Assembly (NCBI RefSeq): GCF_007751715.1
Contig: NZ_CP036292.1
Location: 4,161,339-4,225,338 of the forward strand
DNA: 64,000 bases
Direction of reading: 5' to 3'
Source of the DNA: Rosistilla oblonga
GTDB lineage: Bacteria; Planctomycetota; Planctomycetia; Pirellulales; Pirellulaceae
The translations under genes were made by a program, and so were the position numbers. Position 1 is the first letter of the stretch; the number at the start of each line of letters is the position of its first letter. The notes under the pieces are model-generated. The model was not told the origin of the DNA, did no database searches, and was given only the letters and a program-made list of their open reading frames with translations. Shown here piece by piece: positions 39,799 to 49,575 of this stretch.

Positions 39799-40330
39799 CT
39801 TCGGAAATCCTTTTGACGGTGGGGATGAGCAGGAAGGACGGTGGTACGGGCTGCCGAATCTTTTGCTTGAGCATCAGGCAAACCTGCTGGCACACGCTAG
39901 CGGCTTGTCGGTTTAGTCACAACGAGCTTCCTTGCATTAGCCGTTTGGGCGTTAGCCCCGGTTTAGTGGCAGCGGAACCGGGGCTAACGCCCAATCGGCT
40001 GATTAAACCGACGAGCCGCTAGCGTCGGGTTCTCCCGGTAATCAAACGCTGCCGCATATCGACTGAGTCCATATGTGAAACTAGCGGTTTGGCTATCGCT
40101 GGGCGATCCGCATTTTACCGGACCGTCCCGTCAGAAGCTACGATGTTTCAGCCGTCCCGTTTATTGGGATGATTTTGGAAAAAAACCGAAAAACGCAATC
40201 TGCCGGGCGATTGGCGACGGTTTTCTACCGGTCACTCTGGCCAATGCCAGACTCGCACTTCGCCCGGCCGCTCATTAGAATCGTACAACTCCCGCCCCAT
40301 ATTCCCTCCACCTTGCCACGAGCCCCCTCG
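39799..40330. other. Divergent intergenic region with a nested palindrome
   Basis: A 532-base gap between the divergent DUF1552 and beta-helix genes. Its main feature is the nested inverted repeat at 39895-40024. Short frames in the rest lack plausible starts. Promoters for both flanking genes are expected here, one on each side of the repeat. Confidence 0.5.
39895..40024. repeat. Nested double inverted repeat
   Basis: Outer arms of 21 bases (39895-39915 and 40004-40024, CGCTAGCGGCTTGTCGGTTTA) match at 20 of 21 positions. Inside are exact 15-base arms (GGGCGTTAGCCCCGG, 39947-39961, with its complement at 39978-39992) around a 16-base loop. The whole 130-bp block can fold as two hairpins or a cruciform. 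It resembles a dispersed palindromic element but has only one copy in this window. Confidence 0.85.
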
Positions 40331-42310
40331 ATGAATCTGTTTGCTGGAAGTTTGTTAGTCGCCGCGACTTTGCTGGCCAATGCTGGCGTCAATCAATCCG
40401 CGATCGATGAGGTTCGATCGGGCAAGCGGACCGAAGCGCGAGCCGCTTGGTGGGGCTTCGATCCCGAGGACTCCACCGCGGCGTTGCAGAGTGCCATCGA
40501 TTCAGGTGCCAAGCGAGTGATCGTCGAGGACATGGGCCAGCCCTGGATCGTCACTCCGCTGCAGGCCGCCAGCGACCAGGAACTGATCTTTGAAAAGGGA
40601 GCGGTCCTGCAGGCGAAGAGGGGAGAGTTCAAGGGATCGACCGATTCACTGCTGAGCGTGATTGGCAAAAAGAACGTCACGATTCGCGGCGAGGGTGCCA
40701 CCTTCCGGATGCATCGCGACGATTACGCCAAGCCGCCGTACAAGAAGGCTGAGTGGCGGCACACGCTGCAGATCAAGAGCAGCAACAACGTCCAGGTGCT
40801 GGGGCTGACGATGGCCGAGAGCGGCGGCGATGGGATCTATCTGGGCGTCGCCACCCGCGGCGTCACCAACAAAAACATCGTGATCCGCGACGTCCTCCTC
40901 GACAAACACTACCGCCAGGGAATCAGTGTGATCACGGCCGAAGATCTGTTGATCGAAAACACGATCATGCGCGACACTGGCGGCACGTCGCCGATGGCCG
41001 GGATCGATTTTGAACCCAACCATTTCAGCGAGCGGTTGGTCAACTGCGTGATGCGGAACTGTATCGCCGAAAACAACCAAGGCGTCGGCTACGCGTTTTA
41101 CCTTCCCAATCTGACCGCACAGTCGGCGCCGATCTCGATTCGCTTGGAGAACTGCATCGCCCGCGGCAGCAATCGCGCACCGCTCTCCTTCACCAACGGC
41201 GAAGGGAAGGGACAGGGGCCGATGACCGGCACGATCGAATTCGTCGACTGCGACTTCTCCGGCGGCAGCGGTCCCGTCGCGACGATGAACCGCAAACCGG
41301 CCGCCGGCGCACGCGTCCGTTTCATCAACTGCCGCCTGGAACCAGGAGCCAGCAAGCCGACAACGCCAGTGATCTTTTTCGCTTCGCGAGCGGGCAACCA
41401 ATTGGACGTCGGTGGCGTCGATTTTGAGAACTGCCAAGTTCACGATCCGCAACAGCGACCGTTGATCGGATTCTACGACGGTGCCAGAGAACTGCATTTG
41501 ATCGACGTCACCGGCACGTTGAAAACGACATCCGGCGACACCCAACGGACCGTCGAAATCGATCAGAAATATCTCGACGATCTACATCCGGGAAACAAGT
41601 TCCAACGGTTCCCCAAATACGAAACCGACGGGACAACTTTCATTCCGTTGAAGGCGATGAAAACCGGCGAGATGCTGCCGCAGCCCAATTTCACGCTTCG
41701 CGGCTCGGGGGCGTTCGTGCTGTTTGCCGAAAGCGGCACTCCAGTGGAACTGAAGCTGAATCACAGCCACGTCGGTAGCTATACCGGGACGCCGTTGGTT
41801 GTCGAAGCGATCGCGCCGAGCGGTAAGAAGTTGCCAATCGGTGAGGTTCCGCTCGATACGACCGGCTCGCTTGGTTTTGTCGCTCCCGAAACCGGAATCT
41901 ACCAAATCCCAATCGATGTCGGCCCGAACAAGTTCTCCTTGGAAGCGACCAATTGCCCGACAGTCATCTCCGGCGAAGCGGGACGCGTGCGGTTCGTCTA
42001 CTCCAGCGGCAAACTCTACTTCTACGTCCCGCCGGGAACGAAGCAATTTGGCGTCAAAGCCTCCGGCGACGGAGGTGAAGTTGTCGGCCTCTCGGTCTTG
42101 AATCCGCAAGGGAAGTCCGTATGGCAGAAAGAGAAGATCTCGGCCCCCGAACAATTTGTTGGTGCTCCCGAATCGCAGCAGGGAGAAATCTGGACGCTGC
42201 AAATTTCGCGTCCTTCATCGGGACGCATGGAAGACTATTTCATCGAACTGCAGGGGCTGCCACCCTTCTTGGCAACGCATCGCGATTGCCTGTTGCAGCC
42301 TGCACCCTAG
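40331..42310 (+). CDS. Secreted parallel beta-helix protein
   Basis: A 659-residue protein with signal peptide MNLFAGSLLVAATLLANAG. Residues about 60-400 show the right-handed beta-helix rhythm of pectate lyase-like proteins: short strands such as KNVTIRGEGATF, NNVQVLGLTMAESG, KNIVIRDVLLD and EDLLIENTIMRDTGG stacked with Asn/Asp turns. A C-terminal all-beta region of about 220 residues follows and could bind carbohydrate. Such proteins usually cleave or bind polysaccharides such as pectin, alginate or chondroitin. I see no certain catalytic residues. The next gene starts 69 bases later in the same direction. Confidence 0.82.
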   Translation: MNLFAGSLLVAATLLANAGVNQSAIDEVRSGKRTEARAAWWGFDPEDSTAALQSAIDSGAKRVIVEDMGQPWIVTPLQAASDQELIFEKGAVLQAKRGEFKGSTDSLLSVIGKKNVTIRGEGATFRMHRDDYAKPPYKKAEWRHTLQIKSSNNVQVLGLTMAESGGDGIYLGVATRGVTNKNIVIRDVLLDKHYRQGISVITAEDLLIENTIMRDTGGTSPMAGIDFEPNHFSERLVNCVMRNCIAENNQGVGYAFYLPNLTAQSAPISIRLENCIARGSNRAPLSFTNGEGKGQGPMTGTIEFVDCDFSGGSGPVATMNRKPAAGARVRFINCRLEPGASKPTTPVIFFASRAGNQLDVGGVDFENCQVHDPQQRPLIGFYDGARELHLIDVTGTLKTTSGDTQRTVEIDQKYLDDLHPGNKFQRFPKYETDGTTFIPLKAMKTGEMLPQPNFTLRGSGAFVLFAESGTPVELKLNHSHVGSYTGTPLVVEAIAPSGKKLPIGEVPLDTTGSLGFVAPETGIYQIPIDVGPNKFSLEATNCPTVISGEAGRVRFVYSSGKLYFYVPPGTKQFGVKASGDGGEVVGLSVLNPQGKSVWQKEKISAPEQFVGAPESQQGEIWTLQISRPSSGRMEDYFIELQGLPPFLATHRDCLLQPAP

Positions 42311-42379
42311 TCGCTGCCAGCGACGTCGACCAACGAGCACACAACACCCTGTTCCACCTGTCCTGCGATTGCATTTTCA

Positions 42380-43252
42380 ATGAAGCGATTTTGCTGCATC
42401 CTTTTACTGTTGTTCTTGAGCGGCCCCGTCGCCGCGCAGGCGTTTGTCCCCAATCTCGGTCCCGATCTTCCGTCGATCACCGTCCGTTGTGGCGAGGTGA
42501 CGTTGAAGTTGCGTCGGCATTCGCAGTGGACTCCCGCCCGGATCGATTTCCGCGGCACGCCGATGACCACCGAAAGGAGCGCGTACGGGACGGTCTTTCG
42601 GTTTCCGGAAATCGGATTCATTGGAACCGGGCACCTAGAGAACGAGCCCGAGGAATTGCAATCGCTGACGTTTTATGTCGACGGGAAAGAAGTCGCCACG
42701 CCGACGGCGGAGCTGTCGGGCGAAACGTTCCGATTTGTCAGGGAGTCCAAGATTCGCGGTTTTCGGCTGACCAACGTCTTCGAAATCAAAGAGGATCGAT
42801 TGTACGAAACCACGATGGTGGCGGCTGATGTCGAGACGCCATTGGATTTGGTCTACCACTTCATGCACGCCTGGACGCCCACGGTTTCGGCGCTCGTGGC
42901 GGGAAGCGATGCCAAGCCGGAGGCCGATCTGATTCAGCCGCTGTTGAACGATGACGAGGTCGACCACAAGTTCTACATCAATGCAGCTGTCGATTGGATG
43001 TCGGTCTACGAACCGGGCAGCCAACAATTTGCTGTCTCCCGTTTGTTGGAAACGCCCGCGACGGCCGGCAGCACGTCGAAGGTCTGGAACGTCGTCGGAA
43101 CGTATCGCAAGTATTATCTGACAGCATTTCAGAACCAAACCGTCCCCAAGGGGTTTAAGGGAACCTGGCGGATGGTGACGGGATTTGGCGAGGGGGACCG
43201 CGAGCAGTGGCCGGAGGCAGCTCGCAAGCTGGCGAGCGAACTGAGCAAATAA
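42380..43252 (+). CDS. Secreted protein of unknown function
   Basis: A 290-residue protein with a clear signal peptide (MKRFCCILLLLFLSGPVAA, cleavage near AQA). The mature part is beta-rich and ends in a helix (QWPEAARKLASELSK). Short strands around FRGTPMTTERSAYGTVFRF and LYETTMVAADVETPLDLVYHF suggest a sandwich fold as in DUF-type sugar-binding proteins, but no named family is recognised. It follows the beta-helix gene after 69 bases and is likely cotranscribed, so a shared role in extracellular polysaccharide use is an inference. Confidence 0.7.
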   Translation: MKRFCCILLLLFLSGPVAAQAFVPNLGPDLPSITVRCGEVTLKLRRHSQWTPARIDFRGTPMTTERSAYGTVFRFPEIGFIGTGHLENEPEELQSLTFYVDGKEVATPTAELSGETFRFVRESKIRGFRLTNVFEIKEDRLYETTMVAADVETPLDLVYHFMHAWTPTVSALVAGSDAKPEADLIQPLLNDDEVDHKFYINAAVDWMSVYEPGSQQFAVSRLLETPATAGSTSKVWNVVGTYRKYYLTAFQNQTVPKGFKGTWRMVTGFGEGDREQWPEAARKLASELSK

Positions 43253-43396
43253 CACCACCGCAACCGCCTGCCGACGCGTGGCCGCGGATACCTGAAATGG
43301 GAAGACCGATGTCGCCTTGATCGATCGCAAGCGACAAATATGTATTAAAATGAAGCTGCCCAACTTGTCGCTTCGTTTCCATTGGCTCCCTTTTTT

Positions 43397-43966
43397 ATGT
43401 CCGACATCACCCAGATCCTGCATCAGATCGACAACGGCGATCTGGCGGCGGCCAACGATTTGCTCCCCTTGGTCTACGCGGAACTGCATCGGCTGGCAAA
43501 GCGGAAGATGCAGCATGAGATTGCAGGTCACACGCTGCAGCCGACGGCGCTGGTGCACGAAGCCTACATGCGGTTGGTAGCTAGCAACGTGGGGCAGGAG
43601 TGGGATGGACGAAGGCACTTCTTTGCCGCGGCGGCTGAATCGATGCGGCGGATCTTGATCGAGAGCGCTCGGAATCGCAAGAGTCTCAAGCGGGGCGGCG
43701 ATTGGGCGCGGTGCCAGTTAGCCGAGGAGGATGCTGTCGCGGTCCCCGACAATGCCGAGGAGCTGCTGGACCTCGACGCCGCGCTCACCAAGCTGGGCGA
43801 GACCGAACCGGAGATGGCTAAACTGGTCGAGCTACGTTATTTCGCCGGTCTCAGCGTGGAAGAGTCGGCCAAGGCGCTCGGCATCTCGCCACGAACGGTC
43901 AAACGCAACTGGGCCTTTGCCCGAGCCTGGTTGGGACGCGAACTGCGGGCCGAAGCGGACAGCTAA
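43397..43966 (+). CDS. ECF-type sigma factor, planctomycete subgroup (TIGR02999-like)
   Basis: A 189-residue sigma-70 family protein with regions 2 and 4 only. Region 2 is seen in LVYAELHRLAKRKMQHE and LVHEAYMRLV; the stretch MRRILIESARNRKSLKRGGD is typical of the planctomycete/Verrucomicrobium TIGR02999 group. Region 4 has the helix-turn-helix LSVEESAKALGISPRTVKRNW. ATG 43397 is chosen; a TTG at 43382 also fits the frame. The Ser/Thr kinase gene 109 bases downstream is the usual partner of this sigma subgroup, so the pair probably forms one signalling unit. Promoter targets are unknown. Confidence 0.92.
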   Translation: MSDITQILHQIDNGDLAAANDLLPLVYAELHRLAKRKMQHEIAGHTLQPTALVHEAYMRLVASNVGQEWDGRRHFFAAAAESMRRILIESARNRKSLKRGGDWARCQLAEEDAVAVPDNAEELLDLDAALTKLGETEPEMAKLVELRYFAGLSVEESAKALGISPRTVKRNWAFARAWLGRELRAEADS

Positions 43967-44075
43967 AATTTTTTGGCCCCCGACGCGTCTAGAATTCGCA
44001 TTCTAACAGGTCGTAGTTTCGCTCCGAAATCGACCACCGCCCAATGGATTGGCATTTGCGAGGTTGCCCCATCCG

Positions 44076-46352
44076 ATGAGTCCCAACCACGAAAAGACGA
44101 TTTTCTTCGAAGCGCTCGAAATCGAATCGCCTCGCGCGCGGGAGGCGTTCGTGCAGGGAAGCTGCCAAGGGGATCCCGAGCTGTTGGATGCTGTCTCGCG
44201 ATTGTTGGCCGAACACGACCGGGCCGACAACCCGATCGACCATCCCGTCGTGGCAAGCTTGCCGACATTCGATGCGGTCACCCAACAGGTGGCTCGGTCG
44301 ATCGAAGCAAATCACCCGCCGGGGACGATGGTTGGACCCTACAAGTTGATGGAACAGATCGGCGAAGGGGGATGCGGGTTGGTCTTCGTCGCCGATCAAC
44401 AGGTTCCGGTCCGTCGCCGCGTGGCGCTGAAGATCATCAAACCGGGGATGGAAACCCGCCAAGTGATCGCCCGCTTCGAAGCCGAACGGCAAGCGTTGGC
44501 GATGATGGATCATGAGAACATCGCCCGCGTCTTCGATGCCGGTGTGACGCAGACCGGGCAACCTTACTTTGTGATGGAACTGGTCCGCGGGGTTCCATTG
44601 AACGAGTTTTGCGACAACCATCGACTCGACACGCGGCAGCGGTTGGAACTGTTTCTATCGATCTGCAACGCCGTCCAGCACGCCCATCAAAAGGGGATCA
44701 TCCACCGCGACCTCAAGCCTTCGAACGTCTTGGTGACGCTGCAAGATGGCCGCCCGATCGCCAAGGTGATCGACTTTGGAATCGTCAAAGCGATCGGACA
44801 AAGTCTGACCGACAAAACGATCTACACGCGGCTGGCGTCGATGATCGGCACGCCGGCCTATATGAGTCCTGAACAGGCGGAGATGAGCAACGTCGACGTC
44901 GACACGCGCAGCGACATCTATTCGTTGGGAGTCTTGTTGTATGAGCTGCTGACCGGATCGACTCCGTTTGTCGTCGGCCGCTTGAACAGCGTCGGGTTCG
45001 ACGAATTGCGGCGGATCATCCGTGAAGAGGAACCGCCGAGTCCAAGTACGCGGCTGAGCACGTTGGGCAATCAATTGTCGACAACTGTCTCCGCCAATCG
45101 CCGGTTGGAACCCGCCAAACTGACCTCCTTGATGCGTGGCGATCTCGACTGGATCGTGATGAAGGCGATCGATAAAGATCGTGCCCGCCGGTATCCCAGT
45201 GCGATCGCCTTGGCTCAGGATGTCTCTCGATTTCTGGAGGGCCAGCCGGTCGAAGCCCGTCCGCCGTCGACGCTGTATCGTTTTTCCAAATTCGCCCGCC
45301 GCAATAAGGTCGCCTTGACGACGGTCTCGCTGGTCGCCGGTGCGTTGGTGCTGGGAACGGTTGTCAGTCTTTGGCAGGCGCGGGTGGCCTACCACGCGAT
45401 GGAACAGGCTCGTATCGCCGCCGCAGCAGCCAAAAGTTCCAACGCGGAACTGGAGGGATTTACCGACCGCTTGCGCCGCGCCAACACGTTGATCGCCTCC
45501 GGCCGCGCCTATGCCGACGCCGGCGACTGGTCCAACGCCAACGAAGCGTTTACCAACGCGACTCAGACCCAGCCCCGTTATTTCCACGCATGGATGGAGC
45601 GGGGAGCGCTGTACGCCAAAATGGGGCTCTGGGAAATGGCCGCAAGCGACTACCGCAAGGCGCTCGAATTGGGATCTCCCGTCGACGGAGTGCAATTCCT
45701 GGGAGTCCCGCAGTTATTCGACTACGTTGGCGATCACGCGATGTATGAACAACTCGCCAAGGATCTTGCCCAATCCAGCAGCGGTTCGTTGGGGACAATT
45801 TTACGAGGCCAGTTGGTCGACCAGCCGTCGGCCGAGGTCTCGGCCCAGTTGGCGGTTTTGGGTGAGCAATTGTTGGAAGAGCGTCGGTTGAGACCCGATG
45901 GCCGGCCGACGCGGACTTCGCGGATTCCCCGGGGCCCCAAGCTGTATGTCGCCGGTTGGGCTCATCTGCGCAACGGCGACATCGATCGGGCGATCGGGCG
46001 GTTGGAAGAATCGCTCGACGAATCGACGATCTGGCCGGCTAGCGGGATCAATTACCCGCTGCTGGCGATCGCTTACACTCAGGCCGGTCGCAGCGACGAC
46101 GCAGCCAAAGCTTGGACGTTGGCAAAGCAATCGCGGGATCAATGGCTCGACCAATCGATCGAAACCCAACAGGGAACGCCTCCGATTCCGTGGTTCGATT
46201 GGATCGAGTTTCTGATGAACTATCGGGAGGCTTCGCTACGGCTGACCGGCGAACTCCCTCCCGACGATCCTCGCTTGGATCAACTTAAGTCGCTGGCACG
46301 GGGGGCAATTGCGAACTCGGCTCCGGATCCTCGTCCGAGCCCGCAACGCTAG
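44076..46352 (+). CDS. Membrane Ser/Thr protein kinase with TPR tail
   Basis: A 758-residue Hanks-type kinase. An N-terminal region of about 84 residues precedes the kinase domain (about 88-360) with glycine loop GEGGCG (96-101), Lys119 in VALKII, Asp212 in HRDLKPSN and Asp233 in DFG; all catalytic residues are present. One membrane helix (about 412-433, VSLVAGALVLGTVVSLW) is followed by a coiled segment and tetratricopeptide repeats that should lie outside the membrane as sensor or binding domain. It follows an ECF sigma gene by 109 bases. The last 68 bases overlap the convergent RND gene. Confidence 0.93.
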   Translation: MSPNHEKTIFFEALEIESPRAREAFVQGSCQGDPELLDAVSRLLAEHDRADNPIDHPVVASLPTFDAVTQQVARSIEANHPPGTMVGPYKLMEQIGEGGCGLVFVADQQVPVRRRVALKIIKPGMETRQVIARFEAERQALAMMDHENIARVFDAGVTQTGQPYFVMELVRGVPLNEFCDNHRLDTRQRLELFLSICNAVQHAHQKGIIHRDLKPSNVLVTLQDGRPIAKVIDFGIVKAIGQSLTDKTIYTRLASMIGTPAYMSPEQAEMSNVDVDTRSDIYSLGVLLYELLTGSTPFVVGRLNSVGFDELRRIIREEEPPSPSTRLSTLGNQLSTTVSANRRLEPAKLTSLMRGDLDWIVMKAIDKDRARRYPSAIALAQDVSRFLEGQPVEARPPSTLYRFSKFARRNKVALTTVSLVAGALVLGTVVSLWQARVAYHAMEQARIAAAAAKSSNAELEGFTDRLRRANTLIASGRAYADAGDWSNANEAFTNATQTQPRYFHAWMERGALYAKMGLWEMAASDYRKALELGSPVDGVQFLGVPQLFDYVGDHAMYEQLAKDLAQSSSGSLGTILRGQLVDQPSAEVSAQLAVLGEQLLEERRLRPDGRPTRTSRIPRGPKLYVAGWAHLRNGDIDRAIGRLEESLDESTIWPASGINYPLLAIAYTQAGRSDDAAKAWTLAKQSRDQWLDQSIETQQGTPPIPWFDWIEFLMNYREASLRLTGELPPDDPRLDQLKSLARGAIANSAPDPRPSPQR

Positions 46353-49300
46353 CTGTGACCAGATACATCACCGGAACAAAGATCAACACGATCAGGGTGC
46401 TCAGCCCCAAACCGAAAGTCAGACTAGTCGCCATCGGCGAAACAACCTGAGCTTCTTTGGACCGTTCCAGCAGGATCGGGAACATCCCAGCGATCGTGGT
46501 CAGCGAGGTCAGCAGCACTGCGCGGAAACGCCGCCGTCCGCCATCGATGATCGCTTCGTGCAACGGCAGCCCGTCGCGAACGCGGCGGTTGATAAAGTCG
46601 ACCAGGACAATCGAGTCGTTGACGACGACACCCGACAGCGCGACGATCCCAAAGATACTGAACAGCGTCAGATCGATATCCATCACGATGTGGCCGACGA
46701 TCGCGCCGATGAAGCCAAACGGAATGATCGACAGGATCAAGATCGCTTGCCAGCTGGATCCGAACTGGATCGTCAGCAGCAGGAACATCGCTCCCATGAC
46801 GACGATAAATCCAACGGTCAAGCTGTCGACAGTTTCAGTCGTTTGCTCCTGTTGTCCGCCCCACATGATTTCAACGCCGGGAAACTCCGCTTCCAGCGTG
46901 GGAACAAAATTGGCTCGCAGGTCGGAGACGACGTTAAAGGCATTCCCTTTCGATTCATCGACGTCGGCGACTACGCTGATCGAACGCATCTGATTGATGC
47001 GGCGGATCTCGGCGTAGCCACGCTGCACGTCGACCTCCGCGATTTGGTTGATCGGACGCTCGACGCCTTCGCCGGTGCGAACTCGGATCCCATTGAAGCT
47101 GACAAGCGTGTTGCGGTCCTCGCGAGGATAACGGACCCGAAGCGGAACCTCGTGCCGGCCGCGCTGCAACCGCATCACCTCTTCGCCGTAATAGCTGGCT
47201 CGCACCGTTCCGGCGACATCCGCCAACGAGATTCCCATCGCCTTGGCGTCGTCGCGAACTTGCATCCGGTACTCCCATTTCCCCTGTCGCGTGTCGGTTG
47301 CGATGTCGGAGACGTAAGGATATTCGGCCAGCTTCAATTTAGTACGCTCGATCGCCGCGTCCAATTCATCCAGGTGTTGCGACGAAGCCATCAATCGGAC
47401 CTCGATCGGCAGCGACGCGGGACCGCGCGGCGTCGCTCCAAACGCCAGCGATTCGGTTCCAGGCATCCGCCCCGTCTCTTCACGCCACATCCGGACGATC
47501 TCGGCGCTGGAAACGGTCCGCTGGCCGATGTCGTTCAGTTGCACAAACAGCCCGCCGATATGGCTGGACGACGCCGTGGAGACCTCGTCCCCTGTGGAAC
47601 CGACCGTCCGCTGAACCGCTTTGACAAAACCGTCTGGATCGGTCGTCAATCCTTCGTCGATACTTCGTTGGTTTACTCGCCAGATCGCAGCTTCCATCCG
47701 CTGCGTTGCGGCATCGGTTGTCTTGACCGGCGTGCCATCGGGATAGATGACTTGCGCGGTGACAAACCCAAAATCGATCTTCGGCAGCAATAGGAATTGC
47801 ACCATCCCCGACCGGACGACGCCGATCGACAGCAACAGCATTCCAGTAGCGACTGAGATCGTGATCGCCGGGTTCCGCAGCGAAATCTTCAGGAACGGGG
47901 TATAGATTCTTTCGATGAACCATTCCAACCAAACGGTCACGATGCCGTTGGCCTTCTTGACCAGCCACGCCAGCGGATGCAGCGGCAACAGCAACCAGAC
48001 GACCACGTCCAGAAAGCGGCTACGGCGATGGGAGAGGTGCGAAGGCAGGATCGTCAAACTTTCGAACATCGACAGCAGCAGCATCGCGCCAACACACAGC
48101 GGCAACACCACGGTCATCCGTTGGATACTCCCTTCCAAATACATGATCGGGCTGAAAGCGATGATCGTCGTTAGCACAGCGGTGATCACGCTGGGAGCCA
48201 CTTCGGTCGCCCCGTCGATCGCCGCGTCGCGCCACGATTTGCCCATCTGTTGGTGGGTGTAGATGTTTTCACCGACGACGATCGCATCGTCGACGACGAT
48301 TCCGAGTGCGATCAAAAAGGCGAACATCGATGTCATGTTCAGCGTCATGCCGCCGTAGTACATGTAAATGCACGCGCCCAACAACGAGACGGGAATCCCG
48401 AGCGAGACCCACCACGCCAATCGCATCTCTAAAAACAATGCGAGCACAACAAAGACAAGGACAAGTCCCATCCAGCCGTTTTTGGCTAGCAGATTCAAGC
48501 GGTCGCTGACCGTTTTGGAACGGTCGCGCATCGTTATCATCGAATAGCCGGCGGGAAGGTCGTGTTTCGCTCGAGCGGCAAAGTCTCGCACCTCTTGAGC
48601 GACGACCAACAGATCGTCGGCGCTGGTCGTTTCGACGGAGATCACCACGGCGGGCCGACCGTTGATTTCGTTGACCGCTTCGTCGACGGAGAACTCATCG
48701 CGAACGCGGCCCAGGTCGCCGACAGTCAGCACGACGCCGCCGGCTTGGCTGACCAACGGGATATTGGCGATCTCTTCGCCGACTTCGTGCTTGTCGCTGC
48801 CCCGCAGCACGACCTCTTGCGATTGACCTTTTAACGTACCGCCGGGCAACTCGACGTTGTTGTTGCGAACGATCTCCGCCACATCGCGCAGCGACAAATT
48901 GTATTCGCGGAGCGTCCGTTCGGGGATTTCGATGTCGATCTGATATTTCGGCGCACCGACAAAGTCGACGACCGAAACCGATGGCAACGCCAGCAGGTCG
49001 GTCCGAACCGATTCGGCGACGCGGTGCAACGCAAGCGCCGCTTCGACCCGCTTTTCAGCCCGCTCGGCTCGATCGACGCCTCGCGACGAGGAACTGTCGT
49101 CATCGGAACTCTCCGCCTCGGCATCGCTTTTGGGCCCCATGACGGCCACGCGAATCGCGGTGACAAAATTGGTTCGCAGTCGGATATCGGGACGTTCGGC
49201 CAGTTCGGGGAAGCTGGGGATTTGATTGATCAGCGTCGTGACTTCGGTCAGCACGCGTTGAGCGTCCATCTGCGTGGCGTCGCTCTCGAGTTCAAACGTC

Positions 49301-49575
49301 ACGCTCCCCAAGCCCTCGGTCGCGGCGGAGGTCATCTCATCGATGCCGTCGACGGTCCGCGTCGCCTCTTCGATCTTCTCCAGAATCCCCTCTTCGATCT
49401 CGTCGGGACTGGCTCCCGGATATTCGACCGACACGGTCAGGACATAGAGTTCGAAATCGGGCCAGAATTCGCGACGCAGATTTGCCAGACTCCAGGCACC
49501 TAAAACCAAGGTCCCCAGCATAATGACATTCATCGCCTGCGAGTTCTTTACGGCCCATGCGATGATCGACTTCAT
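46285..49575 (-). CDS. RND efflux transporter, inner-membrane pump
   Basis: A 1096-residue proton-driven pump of the HAE1/AcrB-type family. Twelve membrane helices and two large periplasmic loops are apparent; the N-terminus is typical (MKSIIAWAVKNSQAMNVIMLGTL). Family landmarks are GVVVNDSIVLVDFINRR (helices 10-11) and the first-half counterpart LGIVVDDAIVVGENIY, with an acidic pair in helix 4 (VVDD) that fits the proton relay. It works with the adaptor encoded upstream and an outer-membrane channel not present here. Substrates could be drugs, metals or other toxic compounds. The ATG overlaps the adaptor stop by four bases. Confidence 0.93.
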   Translation of the reverse strand: MKSIIAWAVKNSQAMNVIMLGTLVLGAWSLANLRREFWPDFELYVLTVSVEYPGASPDEIEEGILEKIEEATRTVDGIDEMTSAATEGLGSVTFELESDATQMDAQRVLTEVTTLINQIPSFPELAERPDIRLRTNFVTAIRVAVMGPKSDAEAESSDDDSSSSRGVDRAERAEKRVEAALALHRVAESVRTDLLALPSVSVVDFVGAPKYQIDIEIPERTLREYNLSLRDVAEIVRNNNVELPGGTLKGQSQEVVLRGSDKHEVGEEIANIPLVSQAGGVVLTVGDLGRVRDEFSVDEAVNEINGRPAVVISVETTSADDLLVVAQEVRDFAARAKHDLPAGYSMITMRDRSKTVSDRLNLLAKNGWMGLVLVFVVLALFLEMRLAWWVSLGIPVSLLGACIYMYYGGMTLNMTSMFAFLIALGIVVDDAIVVGENIYTHQQMGKSWRDAAIDGATEVAPSVITAVLTTIIAFSPIMYLEGSIQRMTVVLPLCVGAMLLLSMFESLTILPSHLSHRRSRFLDVVVWLLLPLHPLAWLVKKANGIVTVWLEWFIERIYTPFLKISLRNPAITISVATGMLLLSIGVVRSGMVQFLLLPKIDFGFVTAQVIYPDGTPVKTTDAATQRMEAAIWRVNQRSIDEGLTTDPDGFVKAVQRTVGSTGDEVSTASSSHIGGLFVQLNDIGQRTVSSAEIVRMWREETGRMPGTESLAFGATPRGPASLPIEVRLMASSQHLDELDAAIERTKLKLAEYPYVSDIATDTRQGKWEYRMQVRDDAKAMGISLADVAGTVRASYYGEEVMRLQRGRHEVPLRVRYPREDRNTLVSFNGIRVRTGEGVERPINQIAEVDVQRGYAEIRRINQMRSISVVADVDESKGNAFNVVSDLRANFVPTLEAEFPGVEIMWGGQQEQTTETVDSLTVGFIVVMGAMFLLLTIQFGSSWQAILILSIIPFGFIGAIVGHIVMDIDLTLFSIFGIVALSGVVVNDSIVLVDFINRRVRDGLPLHEAIIDGGRRRFRAVLLTSLTTIAGMFPILLERSKEAQVVSPMATSLTFGLGLSTLIVLIFVPVMYLVTASVAGSDEDPEPSSQLPPVPAT

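Noticed and set aside
46309-47793. 494-residue plus-strand frame inside the RND pump gene
   Set aside because: Antisense of a conserved pump gene; translation is a string of charged residues without domain.
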